DNA of 64,000 nt from Candidatus Poribacteria bacterium (GTDB lineage Bacteria; Poribacteria; WGA-4E; GCA-2687025), in NCBI GenBank assembly GCA_028818695.1, contig JAPPNK010000007.1, forward strand, positions 50,144 to 114,143. Direction: 5' to 3'. The notes beneath the pieces were generated by a model that had not been told where the DNA came from, did no database searches, and worked only from the letters and a program-made list of their open reading frames with translations. Positions 9,189 to 17,324 of the stretch are shown one piece after another. The position numbers were made by a program, and so were the translations under genes. How positions within the stretch are numbered: the first letter of the stretch is position 1; the number at the start of each line of letters is the position of its first letter.

Positions 9189-10648
9189 CCTGTGTAACGG
9201 ACATTCCGCCACGGCGAAACAAGCGGCTGTCCGTCCTCTGGGCTGTGGAGATCTCCGTCCTTCGTCCATCCGCACTCCCGCGCCTCCAGCTCTTGAATGA
9301 GCCGCCCGCGCCACAGGTTGAACTCGCCCGCGCGTTCAGGCTGATCGGAGAGGTCGTTCAGCTCGCCGGGGTCCTCTTCCAGATCGAAAAACTGCTCCGT
9401 GTCGATGAGCGGCAGCCAGATATACTTGCGCTTGCCGTCCGTCACATAATGCATCTCCTGCTCGCGCGAGTAGCAGGCGCTATGCTCCCCGTGGATGTAG
9501 GGGCGCCAGTCGATCTGCTCGCCGCGCATCAACGGCAGCAGGCTGCGCCCGTCCAGATAGCTCGGCGGCTCTACGCCGGCGGCGTCCAGTATGGTCGGCA
9601 TGATGTCGCGCAGCTCGACCGGCTTGTCCGAGACCGGCAGGCAACGGCGCAGGCGCGGCGGCGGAGAGACGATCATCGGAACGCGCGCGCTGCCCTCGTA
9701 GGCGTAAGTTTTGCGCCATAGATGGTGGTCGCCGACCATATCGCCATGGTCGGAGGTGAAGAGTATCCAGACGTTGCGCGCCGTTTCGGGCTGATGGCGC
9801 GAGAGCCAGTTGCGCAGCCGCCCAATCTGCGAGTCGATGAAGGAGATTTCGCCGTAGTAGCCGGCGCGGGCGCGGCGGATGCGGAACGCGCTCTGTTTTC
9901 CGCGCCAGGCGTTGATGTTTGCCGCTTCGTTCGGCCGGTCATGCATATGCGCCCAGTCGCCGACATACGGCTTCGGCGTTTTTTGCCGATCGTACATTTC
10001 AAAAAAGGAGCGCGGCGGAACATACGGCGAATGCGGACGCGCAAAACTGATATTCAAAAAAAACGGGCGGGTGAAATCGCGGTTCGCCAAAAAATGAAGC
10101 GAGCGCGTCATCGTCCACGCCGTCGGATGCAGATGCTCCTCCGTATGCCACGGCCGCCCGATCCAGGAGTTCCAGTCGACGCCGTGGTCGTCTGGGGAGA
10201 TGTCCCGCTTTTTTTCGCGGTCGAACCATTGGCGGTATTCGTCGCGCTGTCCGTTTTGGCGCAGCCTGCCCGATTCGTCCAGTTCGCGCGATTGAAAGCC
10301 CATGGAGGCGCGCTGCGGATTGAAATGCCCCTTGCCGACCAGATGCGTCTGGTAGCCGCTGTCGGCGAGGTCGCCCGCCAGCGTATGCGGAAAGTCGTTT
10401 GGAAATCCGCCCTGTCCGCGCCCCATGCCGAGAACGCCCGTGTGCCACTGCGACAGCCCCGTCATGAGCGTTGCGCGCGCGGGAATGCACGACGGAACAG
10501 CCGTATAAGCGCAGCGAAAGCGCGTTCCGTTCGAGGCGAGATGGTCTAAATGCGGCGTGTCGACGACAGGGTGTCCGTCCGCGCTGAGGCAATCGCCGCG
10601 CATCTGGTCGGCTGTGATGAGTATGACGTTCGGTTTGTCTTCAGGCAT
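9185..10648 (-). CDS. Sulfatase (type I, formylglycine)
   Basis: Arylsulfatase-like enzyme of 487 residues removing sulfate esters, probably from glycans. The metal-binding N-terminus is PNVILITADQMRGDCLSADG, and the active cysteine C54, in SCIPARATLMTG (C-x-P-x-R), is the residue oxidised to formylglycine. ILFTSDHGDMVGDHHLW is the second metal site. No signal peptide is visible, so it may act in the cytoplasm. ATG 10648 begins at the conserved core; the longer frame to 10696 reaches further into murQ. It overlaps murQ by 8 nt and rfbB by 4 nt. No anaerobic or aerobic maturase is in the window. Confidence 0.93.
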   Translation of the reverse strand: MPEDKPNVILITADQMRGDCLSADGHPVVDTPHLDHLASNGTRFRCAYTAVPSCIPARATLMTGLSQWHTGVLGMGRGQGGFPNDFPHTLAGDLADSGYQTHLVGKGHFNPQRASMGFQSRELDESGRLRQNGQRDEYRQWFDREKKRDISPDDHGVDWNSWIGRPWHTEEHLHPTAWTMTRSLHFLANRDFTRPFFLNISFARPHSPYVPPRSFFEMYDRQKTPKPYVGDWAHMHDRPNEAANINAWRGKQSAFRIRRARAGYYGEISFIDSQIGRLRNWLSRHQPETARNVWILFTSDHGDMVGDHHLWRKTYAYEGSARVPMIVSPPPRLRRCLPVSDKPVELRDIMPTILDAAGVEPPSYLDGRSLLPLMRGEQIDWRPYIHGEHSACYSREQEMHYVTDGKRKYIWLPLIDTEQFFDLEEDPGELNDLSDQPERAGEFNLWRGRLIQELEARECGWTKDGDLHSPEDGQPLVSPWRNVRYTG

Positions 10649-11567
10649 TGCCCCGCTTTCTTTTTTGTTTAAAAGAGTCCGCCTCTCCCCGCTCAAGCGC
10701 TGTCCGCAGGTTTCCGCCCGCCGAATGGAGCAGCCGCTCCGCCGCTTCGGCGTTGACGCCCCGTTTTAACATGACGACCGCCGCCTTGACAGAGCCGCCC
10801 TTGTCCAGCGCCGCCTGCGCCGCCGGTTTCTCCGCCTCTCCGAGCGTCATGACGAGCCGCAAAGCGCGCCGCCGCAGCTTCCGGTTCGAGAGTTGAACAT
10901 TCACCATCCAGTTGTCGTACACCTTGCCTGTCTGAATCATGGCGATGGTGGAGATCTGGTTCAAGATCAGTTTCGTCGCCGTCCCCGCCTTAAGCCGCGT
11001 CGAACCGGCGATGATCTCCGGTCCGACGACCGCGCAGATCTGCCTGTCCACAAAGCTGTCCAGGCTGCGGTTCGGCGGCGCGCAGCATAGCAGCGCCGTC
11101 TTTGCGCCGAGGCGCTTCGCCTCCTTCAACGCGCCCAACACATACGGCGCCGTCCCGCTCGCCGAGACGCCGATGAACGTGTCCAACGCGCAGATCCCGA
11201 TCTCTCGAACCGCCTGCGCGCCGCCCTCCGGCGAATCCTCCGCGCCTTCAACCGCCTTGCGCAGCGCCGCGTCGCCCCCGGCGATCAAGCCGACGACCGT
11301 CTCCGGCGGAACGCCGAAGGTCGGAGGACACTCCGCGGCGTCCAATGCGCCGAGGCGTCCGCTCGTTCCCGCCCCGGCATACACAAGACGTCCGCCCGCC
11401 CGAAACGACGCCGCAGCCCATTCCGCCGCAGCCGACACATCCTCCTCCGCCGCCGCCGCCGCTTCCGCCGCCAGCCGATCCTCCGCATGAAAAACGCGCA
11501 GCGCCTGCTCAACCGAAAGACGGTCGATGCCGACCGAACGCGGATTGCGCCGCTCCGTCTGCTTCAA
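10641..11567 (-). CDS. murQ: N-acetylmuramic acid 6-phosphate etherase
   Basis: SIS-domain lyase that cleaves the lactyl ether of MurNAc-6-P to GlcNAc-6-P and lactate in cell-wall recycling. 308 residues. TERRNPRSVGIDRLS at the start, GAGTSGRLGALDAAECPPTFG near residue 60, and GPEIIAGSTRLKAGTATKLILN near 180 are MurQ hallmarks; the Glu in DAAECPP is the catalytic acid. It overlaps SGNH upstream by 4 nt and the sulfatase downstream. Finding it with a sulfatase and a lipase-like hydrolase rather than with MurNAc transport genes is unusual. Confidence 0.95.
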   Translation of the reverse strand: MKQTERRNPRSVGIDRLSVEQALRVFHAEDRLAAEAAAAAEEDVSAAAEWAAASFRAGGRLVYAGAGTSGRLGALDAAECPPTFGVPPETVVGLIAGGDAALRKAVEGAEDSPEGGAQAVREIGICALDTFIGVSASGTAPYVLGALKEAKRLGAKTALLCCAPPNRSLDSFVDRQICAVVGPEIIAGSTRLKAGTATKLILNQISTIAMIQTGKVYDNWMVNVQLSNRKLRRRALRLVMTLGEAEKPAAQAALDKGGSVKAAVVMLKRGVNAEAAERLLHSAGGNLRTALERGEADSFKQKRKRGNA

Positions 11568-12559
11568 GCGGCAAAGACGGTCTGCGCAACCGTCTTCACA
11601 AAGTTGGCGCCCAGACGCTTATACCCCTCCGCGTTCGGATGCAGCTGGTCGGGCAAAAATTCGTTCAGCTCCGGACCGAAGATGTCGAGACCGCTGAAAT
11701 AATGCACATTGTCGTCGCCGCATGACTTGAGCGCGTCGACCGCCGCCTTCACCTCGGCGCGCATGCCTTGAAGCGAAAAGCCGACGTTGTTCCGGTTCTC
11801 TTCGCGCGGCGGGGAGTAGATCGGCGAGATGAACGCGAGCGGTATGTCGGGGTGTTTTTCGCGTATCGTCTGCGCTGTGCCGATGACAGCCGGGCGGAAC
11901 GCGCGCGGACTGAGGCTGTTGGCGCCCTGAATGTTGATGCCGCAGCAGATAGAGATGTAGTCCGCCTCCATATCCCTGATGAGGCGCGCGATCATCGGGT
12001 CTAAGTGGCACTGTCCGCCGAAGCCGAGGCAGGTCAGGTTGAAGTCGCATGCCCGCGCGGCGACGCCGGGCCAGGTGAAACAGGGCGAGGAGGCGGCGCC
12101 GCACTGCGTGATGGAGCTGCCGTAGGTGATCCAGCGCGGACGCCGGTCGTTGAACGCTTCAACCCGCGCGCCGTCCGAAAGCTCAATCGATTTCAGTCGA
12201 AACTGCCCGCCTTGCGGAAGCCAAAGCTCCACCCGTTTTTGATGCGCAGGCAGCCCTTCAAACAGAAAGCTCTCCTGCCCAGCCAGCGGCGCCGTCTCAA
12301 CATAGCCGCCGTCGATGCAGAGGTCGATGGGGGCGGAGCCGCCCTGCCGCACGACGCTGCCGCCGACGGAGCTGGCGTCCGTGATGAAGGAGATGCGGAC
12401 GCCTGCTGGAGCGGACGCCGGCCCCTCAATGCCGCCTGGGAACAGGGCGCGCTGCTCATACGGGATGCGCCAGGGCATCGTCCATTCTTCGGCAATATGC
12501 AGCTCCACGACGCCCTGCCATGTGAGCCTCGAATCGGTCGGTTGTAACGAGTAAGCCAT
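11564..12559 (-). CDS. SGNH/GDSL-type hydrolase
   Basis: 331 residues. Residues 1-135 form a beta-rich N-terminal domain. The catalytic SGNH domain follows: block I TYGSSITQCGA (nucleophile about S149), block II GFGGQCHLD (Gly), block III CCGINIQGANS (Asn), and block V DQLHPNAEGYKRLG (Asp and His). The arrangement resembles two-domain carbohydrate or acyl esterases of the SsfX3 type. No signal peptide is seen. It is the first gene of the operon leading into murQ, sulfatase and rfbB. Possible substrate: O-acetyl or other acyl groups on a glycan; this is inference. Confidence 0.85.
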   Translation of the reverse strand: MAYSLQPTDSRLTWQGVVELHIAEEWTMPWRIPYEQRALFPGGIEGPASAPAGVRISFITDASSVGGSVVRQGGSAPIDLCIDGGYVETAPLAGQESFLFEGLPAHQKRVELWLPQGGQFRLKSIELSDGARVEAFNDRRPRWITYGSSITQCGAASSPCFTWPGVAARACDFNLTCLGFGGQCHLDPMIARLIRDMEADYISICCGINIQGANSLSPRAFRPAVIGTAQTIREKHPDIPLAFISPIYSPPREENRNNVGFSLQGMRAEVKAAVDALKSCGDDNVHYFSGLDIFGPELNEFLPDQLHPNAEGYKRLGANFVKTVAQTVFAA

Positions 12560-12649
12560 GCGCTTTTTCTCCGAACAGTACGATGAATGGGTTGCTTGCT
12601 AGTATCGCAGATTGCGCCGCGCTTGTCATGCAGCCCGCATTTGGGTAGT

Positions 12650-12800
12650 AAGCTTATACGGAGGTTTATTTTTTGACCCTAAAGCGTCCGCGCCGCCCGC
12701 CGCCATTCCCGCGAAAGCGGGAATCCAGAAACCTACCAGACCGCTTCCATATTCCAAAACAGCTCTCTAAAATCAAAATCATCGTCTGTAGAGATTGTCC
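12650..12800 (+). repeat. Dispersed palindromic repeat with both flanks conserved (copy B)
   Basis: The core is at 12705-12724. The upstream flank AGCTTATACGG...CTAAAGCGTCCG matches the copy at 32.3 kb; the downstream flank CAGCTCTCTAAAATCAAAAT followed by CATCGTCTGTAGAGA matches 4.7, 52.2 and 57.2 kb. This copy therefore joins both flank types. It occupies the gap between the SGNH operon start (12559) and the PglZ-like gene end (12848). Confidence 0.85.
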
Positions 12801-12847
12801 GCATTTGATCGCCCCAACATACCGCGCCTTCCGCCTAAGACCTGGCG

Positions 12848-15148
12848 CTAGTCGTCCGAAGCGGAGCGCCTTGAACGGAAGAGTGCGCATGGGACGACCA
12901 TCTCGCCTAAGGAGACGCCCCCGCTTTGAAAACCGCCCTGTTCCTCCGCGCCCGTCGAAAAATAGAACCCAGGATGCGCAAAGGCGCACTGCGGCGTGCT
13001 CGGATTTGGAAAACGAATCGCCTCCGAGTTGAAGTACGCCGCGCGGGACATACGCGCCTCGCGCTCCGTCATGGACGCAACGCCGATCCACCGCGGATGA
13101 ATTTCGTTCAGATTCTGATTCGCCAGAAACGCCGGCTGCGTCGTTTCGCATGTCCCGCCGTTTGAAACGACCATCACGACGGCTCTCGGCGGTATCTTTT
13201 TTAAAAAAGAGTCGAGATGCTCCTCCGCCGCCTGCAGCAGCTCGGCGCGCGAATCGCCGGCGCCCTTGCGTTTCATCGGGCCGGAGCCTTTCAGGACAAT
13301 GTTCGCCAGAACGACCCCGCGCGTTATTTCTGGAAAATGCAGATTCGACGACCCGACCGTCTCAACCGAGTGGATCGACTCGGCGGCAAGGCGGTCTTTC
13401 AGCAGCGGTCCAGGCGGGCCTGAATCGCCGATCGACGGGAAGCGGCCCAGCAGAAGCGCGCTCGTGTTGTACTTCCAGCTGGTCGGCAGCAGAGCCAGCA
13501 TCGGGCGCGTCCATTCCAGCCGGTGGCGCGGCAGAGCCTTTGACACAACCGGCGCGATCAGCTCCCATTCGTCCCAGCGCAGCCCCTGAAACAGGCAGAC
13601 GACCGCCAGCGGCATGCGGGAGCGCTCGCTCAGCCGTTTCCACTCCGGCAAGAAGAAGACGTCTAAAAAATCGACGGTCAAAGCGGGCGGCGGCGCCTTG
13701 CGCGAAATCCAACGGACATAGCCGCGCTCCACCGCATACGCAAACGCAAGATCGCAGACATCCAAAATGCGCCCCGCCTCCTCCAGAAGCGCCTCCGGCT
13801 CCCCCGACAGCATCGCCGCCCCGCGCGAAAGGCGGCCCAGCAGCTCGTCCCGAAGCAGCGACATCGGCGTCAAACAGCGCGGATACAGCTCCTCCATCCA
13901 CTGCTCAATCTCAAGGGAGTTGAAGCGGCTTTCCCAGTTTTCGGCGTAATACTGCTCCACCAGCTCCGACAGCCGAAGCGTCGACATGAACAGATCGGCG
14001 GCGTCGTTCAGGCTGCGGTAGTAGGCGGGGTATCGGGCGCCCAGGTGCGTTTGGCTCAGGACGCGCCGCAGTTTCGCCAAGCGCGTTTTGGAGATGGAGC
14101 CTGGGCTGTCGACCGCGCGGGGCAGCAGGACGCGCAGGCACTGCTCCGTCAGGTAGCCGGAGACGGTCTCCTCGGCGGCGATGCGGAGCGCCGTCTCGGT
14201 TTTCTTGCCGCCTTCTAAGCCGATCAGGTTAAAAAAAAGCTGCTCCCGTTCAGGCAGCTGCGTAAGGGAGCGTTCGGCGATGCGCACATGGGAGACGGCG
14301 CGTTCAGGGTCGTTTTGGAGTATGTCGCTGCAGACGTTGGAAAGTTCCTCTGGGCTGTGGTTGGAGTATTTTGCCCAGGTGGCGGCGTTGAAAAACTGAG
14401 GGAGGAGCAGCTGCGGGTTGGAGCCGTATTTGCGTAGAAAATGAGTCGTCCAGATGAAGGCGGCAAAGTCGGGGTCGCGGGCAAGTTTCTGTTCGATGGA
14501 GACGCTGCGCTGGATTGCCGCTTGAACCGCCTCGGCGGCGGGTCGGTTGCGCGTGAAAAAGCCGATGAGTCGATCGTCTTCTTCGGTCTGACGCCAGAGT
14601 TCCAGCGCTTCTTCTTCGCTCATCGGCTCGCGCAGGGAGCGTCCTAGAAACGCCTCGGCGATCATCGCGGGCGTTTGAGACGCGGGGACTTCCTCGCCCC
14701 ATGCCGCCCGCCGTTCGATCAGTCCGGGCAGCGCGTCCCAGAAGTCGGCGCCGCGCAGCAGGTCGACTCCCGCCGGCCATGCGCATTCGGGGGCGGCGAG
14801 CTCCAGCGCTTTGAGGGGGGAGATGTCGACGAAAGCGGCTCGGCTTGTCAGATCGGCGGCGGGCTGCAGGCTGGGCGGTTCCCCCGACAGAACGACGACC
14901 GCCAGCGGAAACGCCCCCTCGGCGTCTTTCAGGTCCTCTAAGGCGTCGCGCAGGGACAGCATATGTTTGAAAAAGACGAGGCGGTAGGTTCGTCCGCGAA
15001 ACGGCGCCCAGAGCGCCCCCTCCATCAATCGGTTCGGGTCGCGCACAAATAGAAATCGGGACGGCTTGCCCTCCGCCTCCGCCTCCGCCTCTAGAAGCGA
15101 TCCGATCAGATCCGCCTGCCGCGCCGTATTTTTTTTGCTTATGTTCAT
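12848..15148 (-). CDS. PglZ-like domain protein, probably catalytically degenerate
   Basis: 766 residues, soluble. Residues 1-500 are mostly helical and not recognised. Residues about 510-750 look like a PglZ module of the alkaline phosphatase superfamily: MPLAVVCLFQGLRWDEWE matches the usual hydrophobic strand plus 'DGLRWDQW', and FQSGGVSLGEMVVPCALF matches the terminal 'HGG.S.EEM.VP'. Two expected metal ligands are changed: Asp to Gln521, and the His before GG to Ser. PglZ occurs in BREX defence and in PorX response regulators. Here no BREX genes and no receiver domain are seen. It is flanked by a repeat element and a divergent WD40 gene. Family call by pattern; function unknown. Confidence 0.5.
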   Translation of the reverse strand: MNISKKNTARQADLIGSLLEAEAEAEGKPSRFLFVRDPNRLMEGALWAPFRGRTYRLVFFKHMLSLRDALEDLKDAEGAFPLAVVVLSGEPPSLQPAADLTSRAAFVDISPLKALELAAPECAWPAGVDLLRGADFWDALPGLIERRAAWGEEVPASQTPAMIAEAFLGRSLREPMSEEEALELWRQTEEDDRLIGFFTRNRPAAEAVQAAIQRSVSIEQKLARDPDFAAFIWTTHFLRKYGSNPQLLLPQFFNAATWAKYSNHSPEELSNVCSDILQNDPERAVSHVRIAERSLTQLPEREQLFFNLIGLEGGKKTETALRIAAEETVSGYLTEQCLRVLLPRAVDSPGSISKTRLAKLRRVLSQTHLGARYPAYYRSLNDAADLFMSTLRLSELVEQYYAENWESRFNSLEIEQWMEELYPRCLTPMSLLRDELLGRLSRGAAMLSGEPEALLEEAGRILDVCDLAFAYAVERGYVRWISRKAPPPALTVDFLDVFFLPEWKRLSERSRMPLAVVCLFQGLRWDEWELIAPVVSKALPRHRLEWTRPMLALLPTSWKYNTSALLLGRFPSIGDSGPPGPLLKDRLAAESIHSVETVGSSNLHFPEITRGVVLANIVLKGSGPMKRKGAGDSRAELLQAAEEHLDSFLKKIPPRAVVMVVSNGGTCETTQPAFLANQNLNEIHPRWIGVASMTEREARMSRAAYFNSEAIRFPNPSTPQCAFAHPGFYFSTGAEEQGGFQSGGVSLGEMVVPCALFRSRRSASDD

Positions 15149-15373
15149 TCCCCTCTCTGCATACTATAGCGCATTGACCGCATTCTGACAACGGCGATCC
15201 TCTCACGTCGTCATGTCGGCACAAGCCATGTCCCACATGAAGCATGTCCCCGTTAAAACGGGGAACGGAGCGGGAATCTTAAAAGAGCCGTCTGCCGTCC
15301 AAGCGCGGCGCCCTGTCCGCCTTGACGCCCCGCCCAGCGCAGTTTATGCTCTCAACAGGAAAAGGAGGCGTCC

Positions 15374-17239
15374 ATGAACAAGTACCTTTCTTGGATCGGC
15401 GCGCTCTTCTTGATTGGCTGCGTCGGCGCGGCGGAGGCGGCGGATCCCGACCCGTCGCACTATATTTCCCGCCTCGGCCTTCCCGACGGCGCCAAGCTGC
15501 GCATCGGCAGAGGGAGAGCCAACTCGATCGCCTACTCGCCCGACAGCAAGCGACTCGCAGTCGGCGGAACCCATGGCGTCTGGATCATCGATGCGCAATA
15601 CGGCAAGGAGGTCGCGCTGCTTCAAGGGCATACAAGACCGGTCAAGTCCGCGGAATATGCGCCGGACGGCAAGACCATTGCCAGCGCCAGCGAGGACAGG
15701 ACAGCGCGCATCTGGGACGCTGAGACCGGCGCGCTTCTCCATACGCTAGAACACAGGAGAATTGTCAATTCAGCCGCGTATTCCCCGGACGGCAAAACCA
15801 TCGTCACAGGATGTTTTGAAAACAAGATTCGAATCTGGGACGCGCAGACCGGTTCCCTTCTCAGAATCATCGAAGGACATACGGACGAGGTCAATTCGAC
15901 GCAGTATTCTCCTGACGGCGGCTTCATCGTGAGCGGCAGCGGCGACGGCACAGCGCGTATCTGGGACGCGCAGACCGGCGCGCTCCTGCGCGTATTTGAA
16001 GGACATACGGAGAGGGTCACATCAGCGGCGTACTCTCCGGACGGCAAAACGATCGCCACTGGAAGCTATGACGAAACGGTTCGCGTCTGGAACGCCGAGA
16101 CCGGCGCGCTCCTCCATACGCTTGAAACCTATGAGAGGGAAAATACCGCGTCCTATGTGTACTCGGTCAAGTATTCGATAGACGGCAGTTTCATCGCAGC
16201 CGGCGGGCAGTTTTTGCATGTGAGTCTATGGAATGCCGACAACGGCGCGCCCATTCGCCCGTTCGATGGATATAGGAGTGTTGGAGATGTCGCCTTTTCA
16301 CCTGACGGGCATAACATTGCTGGAAAAACTTCGTCGGGCACGGTCAAAATCTGGAATATCGAAATCGGCGCCTTGATCTATACGATAGGCGGGTTTAGAA
16401 GCGGCGTCGAATTCGCCTCGTTTACGCCGGACGGCAACGGAGTCGCCGTTATTTTCTTACTCGGTTTACGCATTTTTGATCCTGAAACCGGGGCGTATCT
16501 CAAACGGATCCCAAATATCGGTGGATGGGAAGCAGCCTTTTCGCCGGACGGAAAGTTTGCCGCCGGCGTTGAACCAAGCAGGATGATAAACATCGTTGAG
16601 GTCGAAACCGGTTCAAGGGTCCATACGCTCAAAGGGCATACTGATCAGATCATTTCCGTTGCATATGCGCCGGGCGGGAGATTCGTTGTCTCCGGAAGCC
16701 GCGACCAGACGGCGCGTATCTGGGACTCTGAAACCGGCTCGCTTGTCCATACGCTGGCAGGCCATTCAGACTGGGTTTCATCGGCGGCGTATTCGCCGGA
16801 CGACAAGACGGTCGTCACCGCAAGCCGCGATCAAACGGTTCGTATCTGGGACGCCCTCACTGGAGCGCATCTCAAAACGCTTGAAGGGCATACCGACCGA
16901 GTGTACAGCGCGGCGTATTCTCCAGATGGAAAAAGAATCGTCAGCGGCGGACGCGACCGAACTGTTCGAATTTGGGACGCCGAGACCGGCGCGAATCTCA
17001 AAACGATCAAAACATATGTAGTCAATTCGGTGGAGTATTCCCCAGACGGCAAGACGTTCGCAACTGCAAACTATGACGGAGCCATCAGGGTATGGAACTC
17101 TGCGACGGGCGCGCTTCTCAAAACATTCATTGGTCATAAATACTGGGCTCATTCGGCGAGATACTCGCCGGACGGGAAGTCGCTCGTCAGTTCAGGACAA
17201 AGCGGCTCCGTTTTTGTCTGGGACATCTTTGACCTCTAA
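15374..17239 (+). CDS. Exported 14-repeat WD40 protein
   Basis: 621 residues with a signal peptide (MNKYLSWIGALFLIGCVGAAEA) and then 14 WD40 units, enough for two seven-bladed propellers. The best units read EGHT..V.SAAYSPDGK.I.SGS.D.T.RIWDAETGALL. Units 2-5 and 10-14 are well kept; units 6-9 in the middle have lost the GH and some WD positions. ATG 15374 follows AGGAGG by 7 nt. WD40 propellers are protein-binding scaffolds; the high mutual identity suggests recent unit duplication. It probably acts in the periplasm or at the surface. The 225-nt gap before it, shared with the divergent PglZ-like gene, contains a small CCCCGTTAAAACGGGG hairpin. Confidence 0.92.
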   Translation: MNKYLSWIGALFLIGCVGAAEAADPDPSHYISRLGLPDGAKLRIGRGRANSIAYSPDSKRLAVGGTHGVWIIDAQYGKEVALLQGHTRPVKSAEYAPDGKTIASASEDRTARIWDAETGALLHTLEHRRIVNSAAYSPDGKTIVTGCFENKIRIWDAQTGSLLRIIEGHTDEVNSTQYSPDGGFIVSGSGDGTARIWDAQTGALLRVFEGHTERVTSAAYSPDGKTIATGSYDETVRVWNAETGALLHTLETYERENTASYVYSVKYSIDGSFIAAGGQFLHVSLWNADNGAPIRPFDGYRSVGDVAFSPDGHNIAGKTSSGTVKIWNIEIGALIYTIGGFRSGVEFASFTPDGNGVAVIFLLGLRIFDPETGAYLKRIPNIGGWEAAFSPDGKFAAGVEPSRMINIVEVETGSRVHTLKGHTDQIISVAYAPGGRFVVSGSRDQTARIWDSETGSLVHTLAGHSDWVSSAAYSPDDKTVVTASRDQTVRIWDALTGAHLKTLEGHTDRVYSAAYSPDGKRIVSGGRDRTVRIWDAETGANLKTIKTYVVNSVEYSPDGKTFATANYDGAIRVWNSATGALLKTFIGHKYWAHSARYSPDGKSLVSSGQSGSVFVWDIFDL

Positions 17240-17324
17240 CGGCGTTGAAATGCGGAGTGGGCGTTCTGCTTCGTTAATTCATTAACAATGAATGCGCGAA
17301 TCGGTCGTTCGAAGGAGGAGGCGA

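Noticed and set aside
12848..15148. BREX defence island around the PglZ-like gene
   Set aside because: No BrxA, BrxB, BrxC, PglX or BrxL is present in the flanking 10 kb.
15248..15263. CCCCGTTAAAACGGGG hairpin as a terminator
   Set aside because: It lies between divergent genes and has no T tract; more likely a decayed copy of the dispersed repeat.
15520..17230. CRISPR array, suggested by regular repeats
   Set aside because: The periodicity is in-frame WD40 units of about 126 nt in a coding gene, not short identical repeats with unique spacers.
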